Counted from the stretch's first letter, positions 30,477 to 42,719 are shown. The stretch: DNA of 58,674 nucleotides from an uncultured Bacteroidia bacterium (GCA_902768985.1 CACXNA010000003.1:1-58674), one strand, 5' to 3'. Made by a program: numbers and translations. The notes: generated by a model from the letters alone, not told the origin.

Positions 30477-30585
30477 GCTGTTTTTTGCAATCATTTCACC
30501 ATCAGCAACTTACCAAAGTAACCGGTTCCCTCAGGACCCGGTTACTTTCATAATTACCTTTCCTTCAATTACTTATCAAAAACAC
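30477..30585. repeat. Repeat block shared by ung and nitroreductase 3' flanks
   Basis: Begins GCTGTTTTTTGCAATCATTT and ends TATCAAAAACAC. It matches 17569-17677 at nearly every position, including the family-2 hairpin inside it. Both copies start just beyond the stop codon of a plus-strand gene. Confidence 0.8.
30515..30548. repeat. Family-2 hairpin, copy 2
   Basis: Outer stem AAAGTAACC / GGTTACTTT, inner GGTTCC...GGACCC. Part of the shared block. Confidence 0.75.
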
Positions 30586-30793
30586 GTCAATCTGCCTTTT
30601 CTCCCGTTTTCAGCAACTTTCACAAAACCAACACTTTCCGAAAGTAACTGGGGTCCCAGAGCCCCTGGTTACTTTCATAATTACCTTTCCTTCAATTACT
30701 TATCAAAAAAACGTCAATCTGCCTTTTCTCCCGTTTTCAGCAACCTCCACAAAACCAACACTTTCCGAAAGTAACTGGGTACCAGAGTACCTG
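30541..30793. repeat. Two tandem units of about 127 bp
   Basis: GTTACTTTCATAATTACC recurs at 30541 and 30668 with the same following 100 bp, and its first part again at 30794. Within each unit the sequence is almost unchanged except in the hairpin centre. Confidence 0.75.
30641..30675. repeat. Family-2 hairpin, copy 3
   Basis: AAAGTAAC ... GTTACTTT with inner GGGG / CCCC pairs. Inner stem differs from copies 1 and 2 but still pairs. Confidence 0.75.
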
Positions 30794-30801
30794 GTTACTT
30801 T
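30768..30801. repeat. Family-2 hairpin, copy 4
   Basis: AAAGTAAC ... GTTACTTT with a perfect inner stem GGTAC / GTACC around CAGA. A third version of the inner stem. Confidence 0.75.
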
Positions 30802-30916
30802 CATAATTTACTAATTAACACTAACTTACATAAAACAGCCCCCTCTTTTCCTGTGAGCTGTAACCGTGTCGTCCTGAAATAAGTTTACCCCAATTAATTG
30901 TTTAACGGATTTGACC

Positions 30917-31025
30917 TGTGAGCTGTAAGCGATTGAGTGTTAGCAAAATATAAAAATATACTCCCCCGAAAATCGGGGGAGTATATTTCATTAAATCACT
31001 ATCCATTAACCACTTACAGCTCACA
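30917..31025. repeat. 109-bp palindromic element, copy 4
   Basis: TGTGAGC ... GCTCACA, 109 bp, centred on 30971, with core CTCCCCCGA / TCGGGGGAG. A half copy with the same TGTGAGCTGTAA left end starts at 30852. The right end is 19 bp from the dnaK stop codon, with GTGGGTGGGAG between. Confidence 0.85.
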
Positions 31026-31044
31026 GCGAAAGTGGGTGGGAGGA

Positions 31045-32958
<1,914 letters not shown>

Positions 32959-33050
32959 AATATCTTAACTTTTAAATTTCACTTTTGTCACCTGCCACCT
33001 CCGGCAGGCCGCGAAACCTATCATCAAAACCTTTGCCATTGCCCATTTTC

Positions 33051-33063
33051 TGACAATTTGTCA
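33051..33063. promoter_or_regulatory. Palindrome upstream of dnaK
   Basis: TGACAATTTGTCA, a 6-bp inverted repeat around one base, about 95 bp before the dnaK start. It could be an operator, but it is not the CIRCE sequence and chance is possible. Confidence 0.35.
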
Positions 33064-33149
33064 TATTTCCCTTCTCCGCCGGAGGCAGCAGGGGCTACGG
33101 CAGCCACCTCACGCACGCCCCACAGATGCCGCTCCCACGGACAGAAATG

Positions 33150-33233
33150 TCGGCGCCAAAAACAGGCTATTTCGTCACCGACCCGGGTTTCAAAAGTGGG
33201 GTCGGCGCCATTTTTGGCCTAAATTGGCGCCGA
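33150..33233. repeat. Array A: three TCGGCGCCA motifs
   Basis: TCGGCGCCA at 33150-33158 and 33202-33210 on the plus strand and TGGCGCCGA at 33225-33233 on the minus strand, each followed inward by five A/T and GGC. The last two form a hairpin with arms GGCGCCA / TGGCGCC (33204-33231). Confidence 0.7.
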
Positions 33234-33280
33234 GATTCCCCATTATGCTCCCGGCACCTGCTTCCAGGACCTGGGCTCTC

Positions 33281-33642
33281 ACCGCCTCCCATTACGGGAG
33301 TCGGCGGCTCGCGCCGGGAGAGGTATGCTAATGGTGTAGCCAGGGTGAGCCCTGAAGCCAGAGGCACCTGCGCCTCCTATCTATGAAGGGGGCTCCGCCC
33401 CCTGTTACCCCCTGCGCCGCTCAAGTCCCTGTCCGACTTTGTCTTCCCCAAAGTCCCGGGACCTCGTCGGTCCGCTGGTGCGGACTTCGCTACGCTCTAC
33501 CCACCGCACGGCTCGCGACACCACGCCTGTTGCCTGGTGCGGCCACACCAACCGGGCAGCAAGCGGACGATTTTGAGAGCCCCCATGGCTCTCAAAATCG
33601 TCCGTCTTGCAGCCGCCGACTACCGTAATGGGAGGCGGCGGT
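33281..33642. repeat. Element bounded by about 30-bp inverted repeats
   Basis: Left arm 33281-33309 (ACCGCCTCCCATTACGGGAG then TCGGCGGCT) and right arm 33611-33642 are inverted copies differing by one base and a 3-bp insertion. The 300 bp between are GC-rich and contain hairpins GAGGC/GCCTC (33361-33376), GGGGGC/GCCCCC (33388-33402) and a 17-bp perfect hairpin (33565-33603). No open frame resembles a transposase. It may be a MITE or a structured RNA. Confidence 0.7.
33565..33603. repeat. Perfect 17-bp hairpin
   Basis: GGACGATTTTGAGAGCC and its exact reverse complement around the 5-base loop CCCAT. The long perfect stem is unlike the neighbouring terminators because no T tract follows. Confidence 0.85.
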
Positions 33643-33740
33643 GCCCCCAAGCGCTGCCAGATGCACGGTGACCGCCCCAAAGCTGCCTCACCCGACAGAA
33701 CGCCCGTTTTTCATAAATGACTATCAATCAATAAATTACC

Positions 33741-33774
33741 AAAGTAACCGGAGACTTTGGGACCTGGTTACTTT
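33741..33774. repeat. Family-2 hairpin, copy 5
   Basis: AAAGTAACC / GGTTACTTT outer stem kept; the inner sequence (GGAGACTTTGGGACCT) does not pair well, unlike the other four copies. Confidence 0.7.
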
Positions 33775-33869
33775 CAGAAAGTATTCAATCATAGGTGATT
33801 ACGAAAAACAAGCAACCCATCATTCTTCCCCACCCCCAAATTCTTGCCCAAACTCCCCTTAATCAAAAT

Positions 33870-34000
33870 CATCTGCGGAGTCGATGTGCCACTGGATAGC
33901 GCAGAATGGCGGTGGGGTCCGCAGGTGGCGGCCTGGGGCGTGCATCTGCGGAGTTGACCGGGCCTACAGTTGTGCCAAATCAAGGTCGGGTCCGCAGATG
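33870..34000. repeat. Array B: four TCCGCAGRTG motifs
   Basis: CATCTGCGGA at 33870-33879 and 33943-33952, with TCCGCAGGTG at 33918-33927 and TCCGCAGATG at 33991-34000. They form two successive inverted-repeat pairs separated by 38-bp spacers of unrelated sequence. Confidence 0.75.
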
Positions 34001-34032
34001 TTTTTGAACAAGGGGCAGACTGAAAAGATTAA

Positions 34033-34290
34033 ACAGCAGTTGCCGGTGCGGGAGGCGTGCAGGGGTGTGGGGCTGTTTGCCCGCGCCGTCGGGTTGGGCT
34101 GTCCTCAAAAAAGGCTTGTTTTGAGGATAAGTAGCAGAAAAACTGGTCGCTGTCCTCACCAGCACCCCATTTTGAGGATAAGTGGTGGAAAAACTGGGTT
34201 CCGTCCTCATTTAGGCCTCATTTTGAGGATACATCTCGGAAAAAGACAAGGTGTTGGACAGCAGTTGCCGGTGCGGGAGGCGTGCAGGGG
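34033..34290. repeat. 33-bp direct repeats flanking the 51-bp array
   Basis: An exact 33-bp sequence starting ACAGCAGTTGCCGGTGCGGG occurs at 34033-34065 and 34258-34290, 225 bp apart. The 51-bp triple repeat lies between. Confidence 0.85.
34101..34253. repeat. Array C: three 51-bp tandem units with TCCTCA hairpins
   Basis: GTCCTCA recurs at 34101, 34152 and 34203, and TTTTGAGGATA at 34119, 34170 and 34221, so the period is exactly 51 bp. Inside each unit TCCTCA pairs with TGAGGA. The spacer between the arms changes from unit to unit. The period is a multiple of three, so an open frame crosses it, but no start signal or family supports a gene. Confidence 0.8.
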
Positions 34291-34302
34291 CGCAGCCCTG
34301 TC

Positions 34303-34367
34303 GCCTCCGGCGAATGACGAAGGGGCGGGGCCGGCGAATGACGGAAAAGTGAAAGCCGATGAATGAC
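34303..34367. repeat. Three half REP sequences
   Basis: GGCGAATGACGA (34309), GGCGAATGACGG (34333) and GATGAATGACGA (34357) are right halves of the GATTC...GAATGAC hairpin family, spaced by about 24 bp, just upstream of a promoter. Confidence 0.55.
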
Positions 34368-34401
34368 GAAGAGGCAAAGCAGCAGGATGCGAGGAAAATG
34401 C

Positions 34402-34409
34402 TATCTTTG
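34402..34409 (+). promoter_or_regulatory. -7 box of the RluA-type gene
   Basis: TATCTTTG, then CGGT and ATG at 34414; a 4-nt spacer. This excludes the in-frame ATGs at 34363 and 34387. Confidence 0.75.
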
Positions 34410-34413
34410 CGGT

Positions 34414-35142
34414 ATGGAATACCGGGAATTGAGCAAAGCGGAGTTCGAGGATCTGCAGGGGCGGATCCTGTATGAGGACAACCACCTGCTGGTGGTGTGC
34501 AAGCGCGTGGGCGAGATCACGCAGGGCGACAAGACGGGCGACGAGCCGCTGACGGAGACCTACAAGGCCTTCATCGCGCAGCGGGACGGCAAGCCCGGCA
34601 AGGTCTTCCTGGGACTCCCCCACCGGCTGGACCGCCCGGTGAGCGGCATTTGCCTGCTGGCCAAGACCTCCAAGGCGCTGGAGCGCCTGACCGCCGCCTT
34701 CCGCGACGGCAGCGTGCACAAGACCTACTGGGCGCTCTGCTGCGCCAAACCGGAACCGCCGGAAGGACACCTGGAAGGCTGGATGAACCGCAACGAGCAG
34801 CAGAACAAATCCTACATCGTGGCGGACGGCGCGGCGCCGAAGCCCGGACGCTACCCCGAGGCGAAGCTCGCCAAACTCAACTACAAGTTCCTCCGCAGCA
34901 CGGACCGCTACCACCTCGTGGAGGTGGAGCTGCTGACCGGCCGCCACCACCAGATCCGCTGCCAGCTCGCCCACCTGGGCTGCCCCATCAAGGGCGACCT
35001 GAAATACGGCGCGCCGCGCTCGAACCCCGACGGAGGCATCTGCCTCCTCGCGCGGCACATCACGTTCGTACACCCCGTCCGCAAGGAGGAGATGGAGATC
35101 ACTGCTCCCGTTCCTGACTCCTGGAAGGGGATTGCGGATTAA
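34414..35142 (+). CDS. RluA-family pseudouridine synthase
   Basis: 242 residues (MEYRELSKAEFEDLQGRILY...). Catalytic Asp lies in PHRLDRPVSGICLLA; RHHQIRCQLAHLG is the second conserved motif. There is no S4 domain, so it resembles the shorter RluA/RluC-like or TruC enzymes acting on rRNA or tRNA. The 3' end overlaps the convergent AraC regulator gene by 44 bp. Confidence 0.9.
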   Translation: MEYRELSKAEFEDLQGRILYEDNHLLVVCKRVGEITQGDKTGDEPLTETYKAFIAQRDGKPGKVFLGLPHRLDRPVSGICLLAKTSKALERLTAAFRDGSVHKTYWALCCAKPEPPEGHLEGWMNRNEQQNKSYIVADGAAPKPGRYPEAKLAKLNYKFLRSTDRYHLVEVELLTGRHHQIRCQLAHLGCPIKGDLKYGAPRSNPDGGICLLARHITFVHPVRKEEMEITAPVPDSWKGIAD

Positions 35143-36133
35143 GCTCCTTTTCGAATTTCTCGTGCCGGAGACGCTCCTGGAAGACGGAGGGCGTCACGCC
35201 CATGTTCACCTTGAAGGCTGTGTTGAAGGACGGGCTGGAGTGGAAGCCGCACATCTGCGCCACGCTGATCAGCCGCAGGCTGGGATCCTTGCGGAGCAGC
35301 TCCGCCCCGTAGCGCACCCGGAAATAATTGACGAACTGGCTGAAGTTGCGCCCGCTCAGGATGTTGATCGTCCGCGAAAGATACCCGCGGTTGGTGAAGA
35401 CCGCGGCCGCCAGGTCGCCCAGCCCGAAGCCCTCGTCCAGGAAGGGGCGCTTCTGCTCCATCATGGAGACGACGCGTGCGTAGAGGCGCGACATGCGCGC
35501 CATCTCCTCCGTCTTCTCCCCTGACGCCTGGACCGGCACGGTCCGGAGATTGCCCCGGATCAACTCCTTGATCTCCAGCTCGCGGACCGGCCGCAGGAAG
35601 CAGGTCCGGCCGGTGTAGACGCGGACCAGCAGCAGGGCGTACAGGCCCAGGGTCGGCGCCAGCAGCGCCCAGCCGACCCACGCCGGCGCCCCGGGGCCGG
35701 GCAGCATCGCCGCCAGCAGATACAGCACCAGCGAGAAACTGTAGCGCGCCTGGTTCTCGATGCTGTACCACACGGCCATGTTGTGGAAGAGCGGCTGCAG
35801 CTGCGCGTAGCGCGCCAGGCAGCGGCGCAGCAGGCAGAGCCAGTGCACCGCCAGGACGGCCAGCACCCAGGCGCGCACGGGCAGGCCCGCCAGCACGCCG
35901 CCCAGGCACACGGCCAGCGCCGCGAACGCGTAGTACAAGGAAGGACGGACGTATTCGTCGAATACCGGCAGCATCAGGAGCACGGCGCTCCCCGCCAGCA
36001 GGGCCCCCTCAAGCCAGAGGAGCCCGGCAAAACCGCCCACCCGGATGCATTGGATGAGCAGCGGCAGCGACAAACACGAAAAAGAAATCAGACAAACGAC
36101 TCGATAGAAAGAAAAGAAACGCGTGTTTTTCAT
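35099..36133 (-). CDS. Membrane-anchored AraC-family regulator
   Basis: 344 residues from the ATG at 36133; the longer frame crosses the promoter box. The first half has about six or seven hydrophobic segments (FSFYRVVCLISFSCLSLPLLI, LLWLEGALLAGSAVLLML, LYYAFAALAVCLGGVLAG and so on). The C-terminal 100 residues are an AraC double HTH (LGDLAAAVFTNRGYLSRTIN, then ISVAQMCGFHSSPSFNTAFK). Such proteins sense envelope signals and bind DNA at the membrane. Its targets are unknown. Confidence 0.88.
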   Translation of the reverse strand: MKNTRFFSFYRVVCLISFSCLSLPLLIQCIRVGGFAGLLWLEGALLAGSAVLLMLPVFDEYVRPSLYYAFAALAVCLGGVLAGLPVRAWVLAVLAVHWLCLLRRCLARYAQLQPLFHNMAVWYSIENQARYSFSLVLYLLAAMLPGPGAPAWVGWALLAPTLGLYALLLVRVYTGRTCFLRPVRELEIKELIRGNLRTVPVQASGEKTEEMARMSRLYARVVSMMEQKRPFLDEGFGLGDLAAAVFTNRGYLSRTINILSGRNFSQFVNYFRVRYGAELLRKDPSLRLISVAQMCGFHSSPSFNTAFKVNMGVTPSVFQERLRHEKFEKELNPQSPSRSQEREQ

Positions 36134-36153
36134 CGTAAGGTAATTCACTCTGG

Positions 36154-36161
36154 CAAAAATA
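36154..36161 (-). promoter_or_regulatory. -7 box of the AraC gene
   Basis: TATTTTTG on the minus strand, 20 nt before the ATG. Its TA abuts the T tract of the upstream terminator (TTTTTCTATTTTTG), so termination and initiation signals overlap. Confidence 0.7.
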
Positions 36162-36188
36162 GAAAAAGCCCCCGAACTTCCAGGGGGC
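36161..36188 (-). terminator. Terminator of the leuS-YitT operon
   Basis: Minus strand: GCCCCC / GGGGGC stem (36168-36188) with a 9-nt loop, then CTTTTTC. It lies about 43 bp after the YitT stop. Confidence 0.8.
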
Positions 36189-36230
36189 AGTCCGGGGGTA
36201 ATTGTAAAAATTGTGATTTTTGATCCGAAA

Positions 36231-37163
36231 TTATTTCTTATTGCCCGATTTGAATTTGTCAAATCCCTGTCCGTAAACGCCCGTTACGGACGAAACGGAA
36301 ATAAAAGCGTTCGGATCGATGGAATTGATGCACTTCAGGAACACGTTAAGGTCCGCCTTGCGCGTGACGACCATCACCACCTCGGTGTCGTGCTTGGTAT
36401 ACCAGCCCTTGCCGTTGAAGACGGTCACGCCGCGGTGCAGCTCGCGGGTGATCGCATCCGCGATCTCCGCATACTTCGGCGAGAGTACGAAAATCTGCAC
36501 CGACTGCCGGGAACCCGTCAGGTAGAGGTCCAGCACCGTGCTCACGATCGTGATCAGGATGAAACCGTAGACGACGGTCGTGATCTTGTCCGGCCAGCTC
36601 ATCAGCGTGCCGTCCGCCATGTAGGAAGGCACCAGGAGCGAGGACATGATGATAACGGCGTCCAAAATAAGAATCATGCGCCCGGGCGAGACATTGCGGT
36701 ACTTATTTACAATCAGCGCGATGATGTCCGTGCCGCCCGTGCTGCCGCCCTGCGTCATGGACAGGCCGATGCCGATACCGACCATGATGCCGCCCATGAT
36801 GGTGCACATGAGCTTGCCGTTGTCCAGCGCGAGGGTCTGGATGATCTGATCCGGGAAGATCCCCTGCGCGGCGTTGAGCAGCACGGAAGTGAGCAGGATG
36901 GCGTAGATGGACTTGGCGCCGAAGCTGCGCCCCAGCGTGAAGAGCGCCGCGACGAGCAGGCCGGCGTTGACGACGAAGTAGGTGTAACCGATCTTGATGA
37001 CGCCGTTGGTGGCGTACTGGACGATGGAGCCGAGGCCCGTCACGCCGCCACCGATCATGTTGTTCGGGATCAGGAAGATGATCCACCCCATCACGTACAT
37101 CGTCACGCCGAGGGTGATCAGGAAATACTCCTTCACCCCGACCCAGAATTTCTTGCTATTCAT
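36231..37163 (-). CDS. YitT-family membrane protein, second copy
   Basis: 310 residues with five or six TM segments (YFLITLGVTMYVMGWIIFLIP, TYFVVNAGLLVAALFTLG and others), the [17 protein letters not shown] motif in the middle, and a soluble C-terminal DUF2179 domain (about 220-305). The family is thought to be integral membrane transporters or sensors; substrates are unclear. It overlaps the first YitT gene by 8 bp and is homologous to it along its whole length, so they are tandem duplicates that have diverged. Confidence 0.87.
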   Translation of the reverse strand: MNSKKFWVGVKEYFLITLGVTMYVMGWIIFLIPNNMIGGGVTGLGSIVQYATNGVIKIGYTYFVVNAGLLVAALFTLGRSFGAKSIYAILLTSVLLNAAQGIFPDQIIQTLALDNGKLMCTIMGGIMVGIGIGLSMTQGGSTGGTDIIALIVNKYRNVSPGRMILILDAVIIMSSLLVPSYMADGTLMSWPDKITTVVYGFILITIVSTVLDLYLTGSRQSVQIFVLSPKYAEIADAITRELHRGVTVFNGKGWYTKHDTEVVMVVTRKADLNVFLKCINSIDPNAFISVSSVTGVYGQGFDKFKSGNKK

Positions 37164-38075
37164 GTTTATGTTTCTTTTTCAAATGGACGCCCGTCTTGAT
37201 CTCCTCGAAACCCTCGCCGTAGACGTTGTGCGTCGGGGAGATGGACATGAAGGCGCGGGGGTCGATCTCCTTGATGACCTGCGAGAGGCCGGAGAGCTGC
37301 GTCTGGTTGATCAGGATCAGCAGCACGTTCTTGTCGGCCTTGGTGAACCAGCCCTGGGCCTTGAGCACCGTCACGCCGCGGTCCATCTTATTAATAATGT
37401 GGTCGGCGATCTCGCCGTAGTGCTCCGAGAAGACCAGCAGCTGGTAGGAAGAGCGCTTGCCGCCCACAACCAGGTCGATGACCATCGAGAAGATGACCAC
37501 CTCCGTGAGGCCGTAGCACATGTCGGAGAAATTCTTCTCCGGCAGCAACAGCAGCAGGGCGCAGACCACCACGTCGGAGACGAGAAATACGGACCCGAGC
37601 GAGACGGGCCAGTACTTGTTGACCATCAGGGCGATGATGTCCGTGCCGCCCGTGCTCCCGCCGTAGCGGAGCACGAGCCCCAGGCCCACCGACTCGAACA
37701 CACCGGCCACGACCGGGATCAGCAGGCGCTCCTCCATATAGAAGAAGGAGCCGGGGATGGCGTGCATGACCGGCAGGCCGGCCACGATGTGCATCGCGAT
37801 ACTGGAGAAGATGATGCACCAGATGGTCTTGAAGCCGAATCCGATCCCCATCGCCCACACGGCGACGATGATCAGGATGGCGTTGATGGCGAAGTAGGTA
37901 TACTGGGCCGGGACCACGCCGCCGGTCGCATACTGGATGATGGTCGACAGACCCATCAGGCCGCCGGCCGACATCCCGTTGGGGATCATGAAACACTCCC
38001 AGGCCATCGCGAAGATGAAGCACGCGACGGTCAGGATGACATACTCCCAGACGGTATGGAGAACGGCCTTGCGCG

Positions 38076-38079
<4 letters not shown>
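37156..38079 (-). CDS. YitT-family membrane protein, first copy
   Basis: 307 residues from the ATG at 38079. Same plan as its neighbour: TM segments from [19 protein letters not shown], the [18 protein letters not shown] motif, and a C-terminal DUF2179 domain ([19 protein letters not shown]). The start overlaps the leuS stop by 4 bp. With the other YitT gene it may form a heteromeric membrane complex. Confidence 0.87.
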
Positions 38080-40811
<2,732 letters not shown>

Positions 40812-40815
40812 TATA

Positions 40816-42132
40816 CTATTTTTTCTTCTTTCTCTCCAATCTGAATTCTACATAGACCGACAGGGCGGTCTTCACCTTCTTGCCACGCACCAGGCCCGGC
40901 TTCCAGTCGGGCGACGCGGCGATCACGCGCACGGCCTCGTCGTCCAGGCGCGGGTCCACCCCGCGGGCCACCTTCACATCCCCCACCTTGCCCTTCTCGT
41001 CAATGACGAAGTCCACGAGCACGCGCCCCTGGACGCCCTCGTCGATGGCGCTCTGCGGGTAGCGCAGATAGGTGTAGACCCAGCGCTGCAGGAAGTCGGC
41101 CGGGTCGTTGGACCGGAAGAACGTGGGCTTGACGTCGCAGTCGAAGAAGGACACCACGCCCGTCGGCGCGTCGCTGGCCGACGCGTCGCGTCGGAACTCC
41201 GGCTTGCGGCCGTTCACCAGCGCGACACTGAAGTTGTAGAGGTATTCGAGCTCGCGCTCCATACCGTCGTACTCGAGGATGGAGGCGGTGTCGCGGTCGG
41301 TATTGTATTCGGGGTAGCGGCCCGTCGTGAAGAACACGGCCGGAATCTCTTTGTCATAGAAAATGCGGTGGTCGGAGTTCACGGGCTCCATCGACACCAG
41401 CTGCGGCAGGACGGGCTCCAGCGTGGCGTTCACCTGCTCCAGCAGGACGTTGAGGTCAGGGTTGGAGGCCGTGTAGGCGTAGAAGCCGTTCGTGCCCGTG
41501 CCGAGCATGTCGAGGTTGATCATGGCGTCGATCTGCTCCGGGTGCGGGAAGGAGCGGTTCAGGAAGTACCACGCACCCGCGCCCGACTCCAGCGAGGAGC
41601 CGAAGGCGGCGATGATCACGGAGCGCTTGAGCAGCACGCTGCTGCGCGAAAGCATCCGGGCGAGCTCGAGCAGCATGGCGAGGCCGGAGGCGTTGCCGTT
41701 GGCGCCGTAATAGATCCGCTCGCGCGTGACGCCGTCCACGCTGTAGGTCATCAGGCCGAGGTTGTCGAGGCGCGCGCCGAGCACGATGTAGTGCTCGCGC
41801 TGGGCCGGGTCGTACCCGGGAATGCAGGCCAGGACGTTGCGGGAGGTGAGCGTGTCGCCGTTCTCCCGCTTCAGGCCGAAAATGTCACCGTCCTTGCCGC
41901 TCAACACGTCAAGGCCGTAGGATTCAAGGATTTCGGAGACATAGGCGGCCGCCTCCCGCTCCCCTTCCGAGCCGGCCTTGCGGCCCTCGAGCGCGGCGGA
42001 GGCGAGGAAGCCGACGTGCTCCTTCATGGCGGCCACGGCTTCGCTGTCCTCCAGCGCCCCGTAGGCGGGGCGAATCTGGGCGGCGGCAAGCAGGGGGAAG
42101 AAGAGCAACAGGCCGGTCAGGATCCGTCTCAT
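40816..42132 (-). CDS. Degenerate M28-type peptidase fused to a TonB C-terminal domain
   Basis: 438 residues. Signal peptide ([19 protein letters not shown]), then an M28 aminopeptidase fold (about 30-310) and a TonB-like C-terminal domain (about 335-434: [20 protein letters not shown]). In active M28 enzymes the metals are held by His, Asp, Glu and His, with a paired Glu. Here the GxHxD His is Arg121 (LGARLDNLG), the bridging Asp is Gly146 (GANGNASG), and the EE pair is Ser-Leu near 180 (FGSSLESG). Asp208 and His255 remain. It is probably inactive as a peptidase and may bind peptides or tether partners. Confidence 0.85.
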   Translation of the reverse strand: MRRILTGLLLFFPLLAAAQIRPAYGALEDSEAVAAMKEHVGFLASAALEGRKAGSEGEREAAAYVSEILESYGLDVLSGKDGDIFGLKRENGDTLTSRNVLACIPGYDPAQREHYIVLGARLDNLGLMTYSVDGVTRERIYYGANGNASGLAMLLELARMLSRSSVLLKRSVIIAAFGSSLESGAGAWYFLNRSFPHPEQIDAMINLDMLGTGTNGFYAYTASNPDLNVLLEQVNATLEPVLPQLVSMEPVNSDHRIFYDKEIPAVFFTTGRYPEYNTDRDTASILEYDGMERELEYLYNFSVALVNGRKPEFRRDASASDAPTGVVSFFDCDVKPTFFRSNDPADFLQRWVYTYLRYPQSAIDEGVQGRVLVDFVIDEKGKVGDVKVARGVDPRLDDEAVRVIAASPDWKPGLVRGKKVKTALSVYVEFRLERKKKK

Positions 42133-42134
42133 GG

Positions 42135-42701
42135 CTATTCGATCTTGAGGATACAGGCGTCCTTCGGACAGAAGGACTCCTTGCGAAGCTTCTCCAGCGC
42201 GGCGCAGACGTCGCCAAAATCATTCGTCGGGCAGACGGCCACGGTCGTCATGCCGTTGCCGAACGGCAGCAGCGTGACCGGGTAGCCGGCCTCGCCCGCC
42301 TTGCCGGACAGCCGGACGGCGTTGTCGCGGCTGCCGAAGGTGCCGATCATGACGTAGTAGCGGTATTCCGGCTTGGGGTCGTTGAAGATTTCGGCCTTCC
42401 GCGTGGACACGCGGATGCCGCCGGAGGCCGTCGTCTGCTTGACTTCCTGCTTCGTCTCCGGCTGCTTCGCCGGCTCGTCCGCCGGCTTCGTCTCCGACGC
42501 GGCAGGCTGTTCGACTACAGGCTCCTCCGCCAGCAGGACGGTGTCCGCCTGCGGCTCCGCCGCATCCAGCAGCAGGATCGCCTTGCGCTTCTCCTCGATC
42601 TCACGCGAGGTGGGCCGGCCGGCCAGCACGCGGAAGAAATCGCATCCGCTCAGCAGGCAGGCTGTGACGATAAACGCAACGATGGTAATAGCTTTTCTCA
42701 T
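42135..42701 (-). CDS. SPOR-domain lipoprotein
   Basis: 188 residues from the ATG at 42701. Lipobox LLSGCD after MRKAITIVAFIVTAC. A Glu/Pro/Ala-rich linker (about 50-100) leads to a SPOR domain (about 115-187: YRYYVMIGTFGSRDNAVRL), which binds glycan strands stripped of peptides, often at division sites. The neighbour downstream (M28-TonB fusion) starts 2 bp after its stop, so they share a transcript. It may help cell-wall remodelling. Confidence 0.85.
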   Translation of the reverse strand: MRKAITIVAFIVTACLLSGCDFFRVLAGRPTSREIEEKRKAILLLDAAEPQADTVLLAEEPVVEQPAASETKPADEPAKQPETKQEVKQTTASGGIRVSTRKAEIFNDPKPEYRYYVMIGTFGSRDNAVRLSGKAGEAGYPVTLLPFGNGMTTVAVCPTNDFGDVCAALEKLRKESFCPKDACILKIE

Positions 42702-42711
42702 ATTTAAACTA

Positions 42712-42719
42712 CAAAAATA
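42712..42719 (-). promoter_or_regulatory. -7 box of the SPOR gene
   Basis: TATTTTTG on the minus strand, 10 nt before the ATG. Divergent from the CapA-like gene promoter, 10 bp apart. Confidence 0.7.

Larger units (their letters stand above)
30430..31044. other. Repeat-filled intergenic stretch
   Basis: No gene is supported. After the duplicated gene end comes a block of about 109 bp shared with the ung 3' flank, then two tandem units of about 127 bp (30541-30667 and 30668-30793) each carrying a family-2 hairpin, a half copy of the 109-bp element (from 30852), an IS-end-like sequence (30868-30892) and the full fourth 109-bp element (30917-31025) next to the dnaK stop. Confidence 0.8.
32959..34413. 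other. 1.45-kb intergenic stretch dense in inverted repeats
   Basis: No gene is convincing. In order: a palindrome TGACAA-T-TTGTCA (33051-33063) in the dnaK upstream region; array A with TCGGCGCCA cores (33150-33233); an element bounded by 30-bp inverted repeats (33281-33642); a family-2 hairpin (33741-33774); array B with TCCGCAG cores (33870-34000); a 33-bp direct repeat flanking array C, a 51-bp triple tandem with TCCTCA cores (34033-34290); three half REPs (34303-34367). Confidence 0.8.

Noticed and set aside
34101-34253. CRISPR array
   Set aside because: Units are directly adjacent with a 51-bp period, only three copies, arms palindromic and not identical, and no cas genes nearby.
33884-34366. 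160-residue open frame across arrays B and C
   Set aside because: It is composed of the repeats themselves, has no promoter or recognisable domain, and competes with other open frames on both strands. Kept as a possible point in the finding on the 51-bp repeat.
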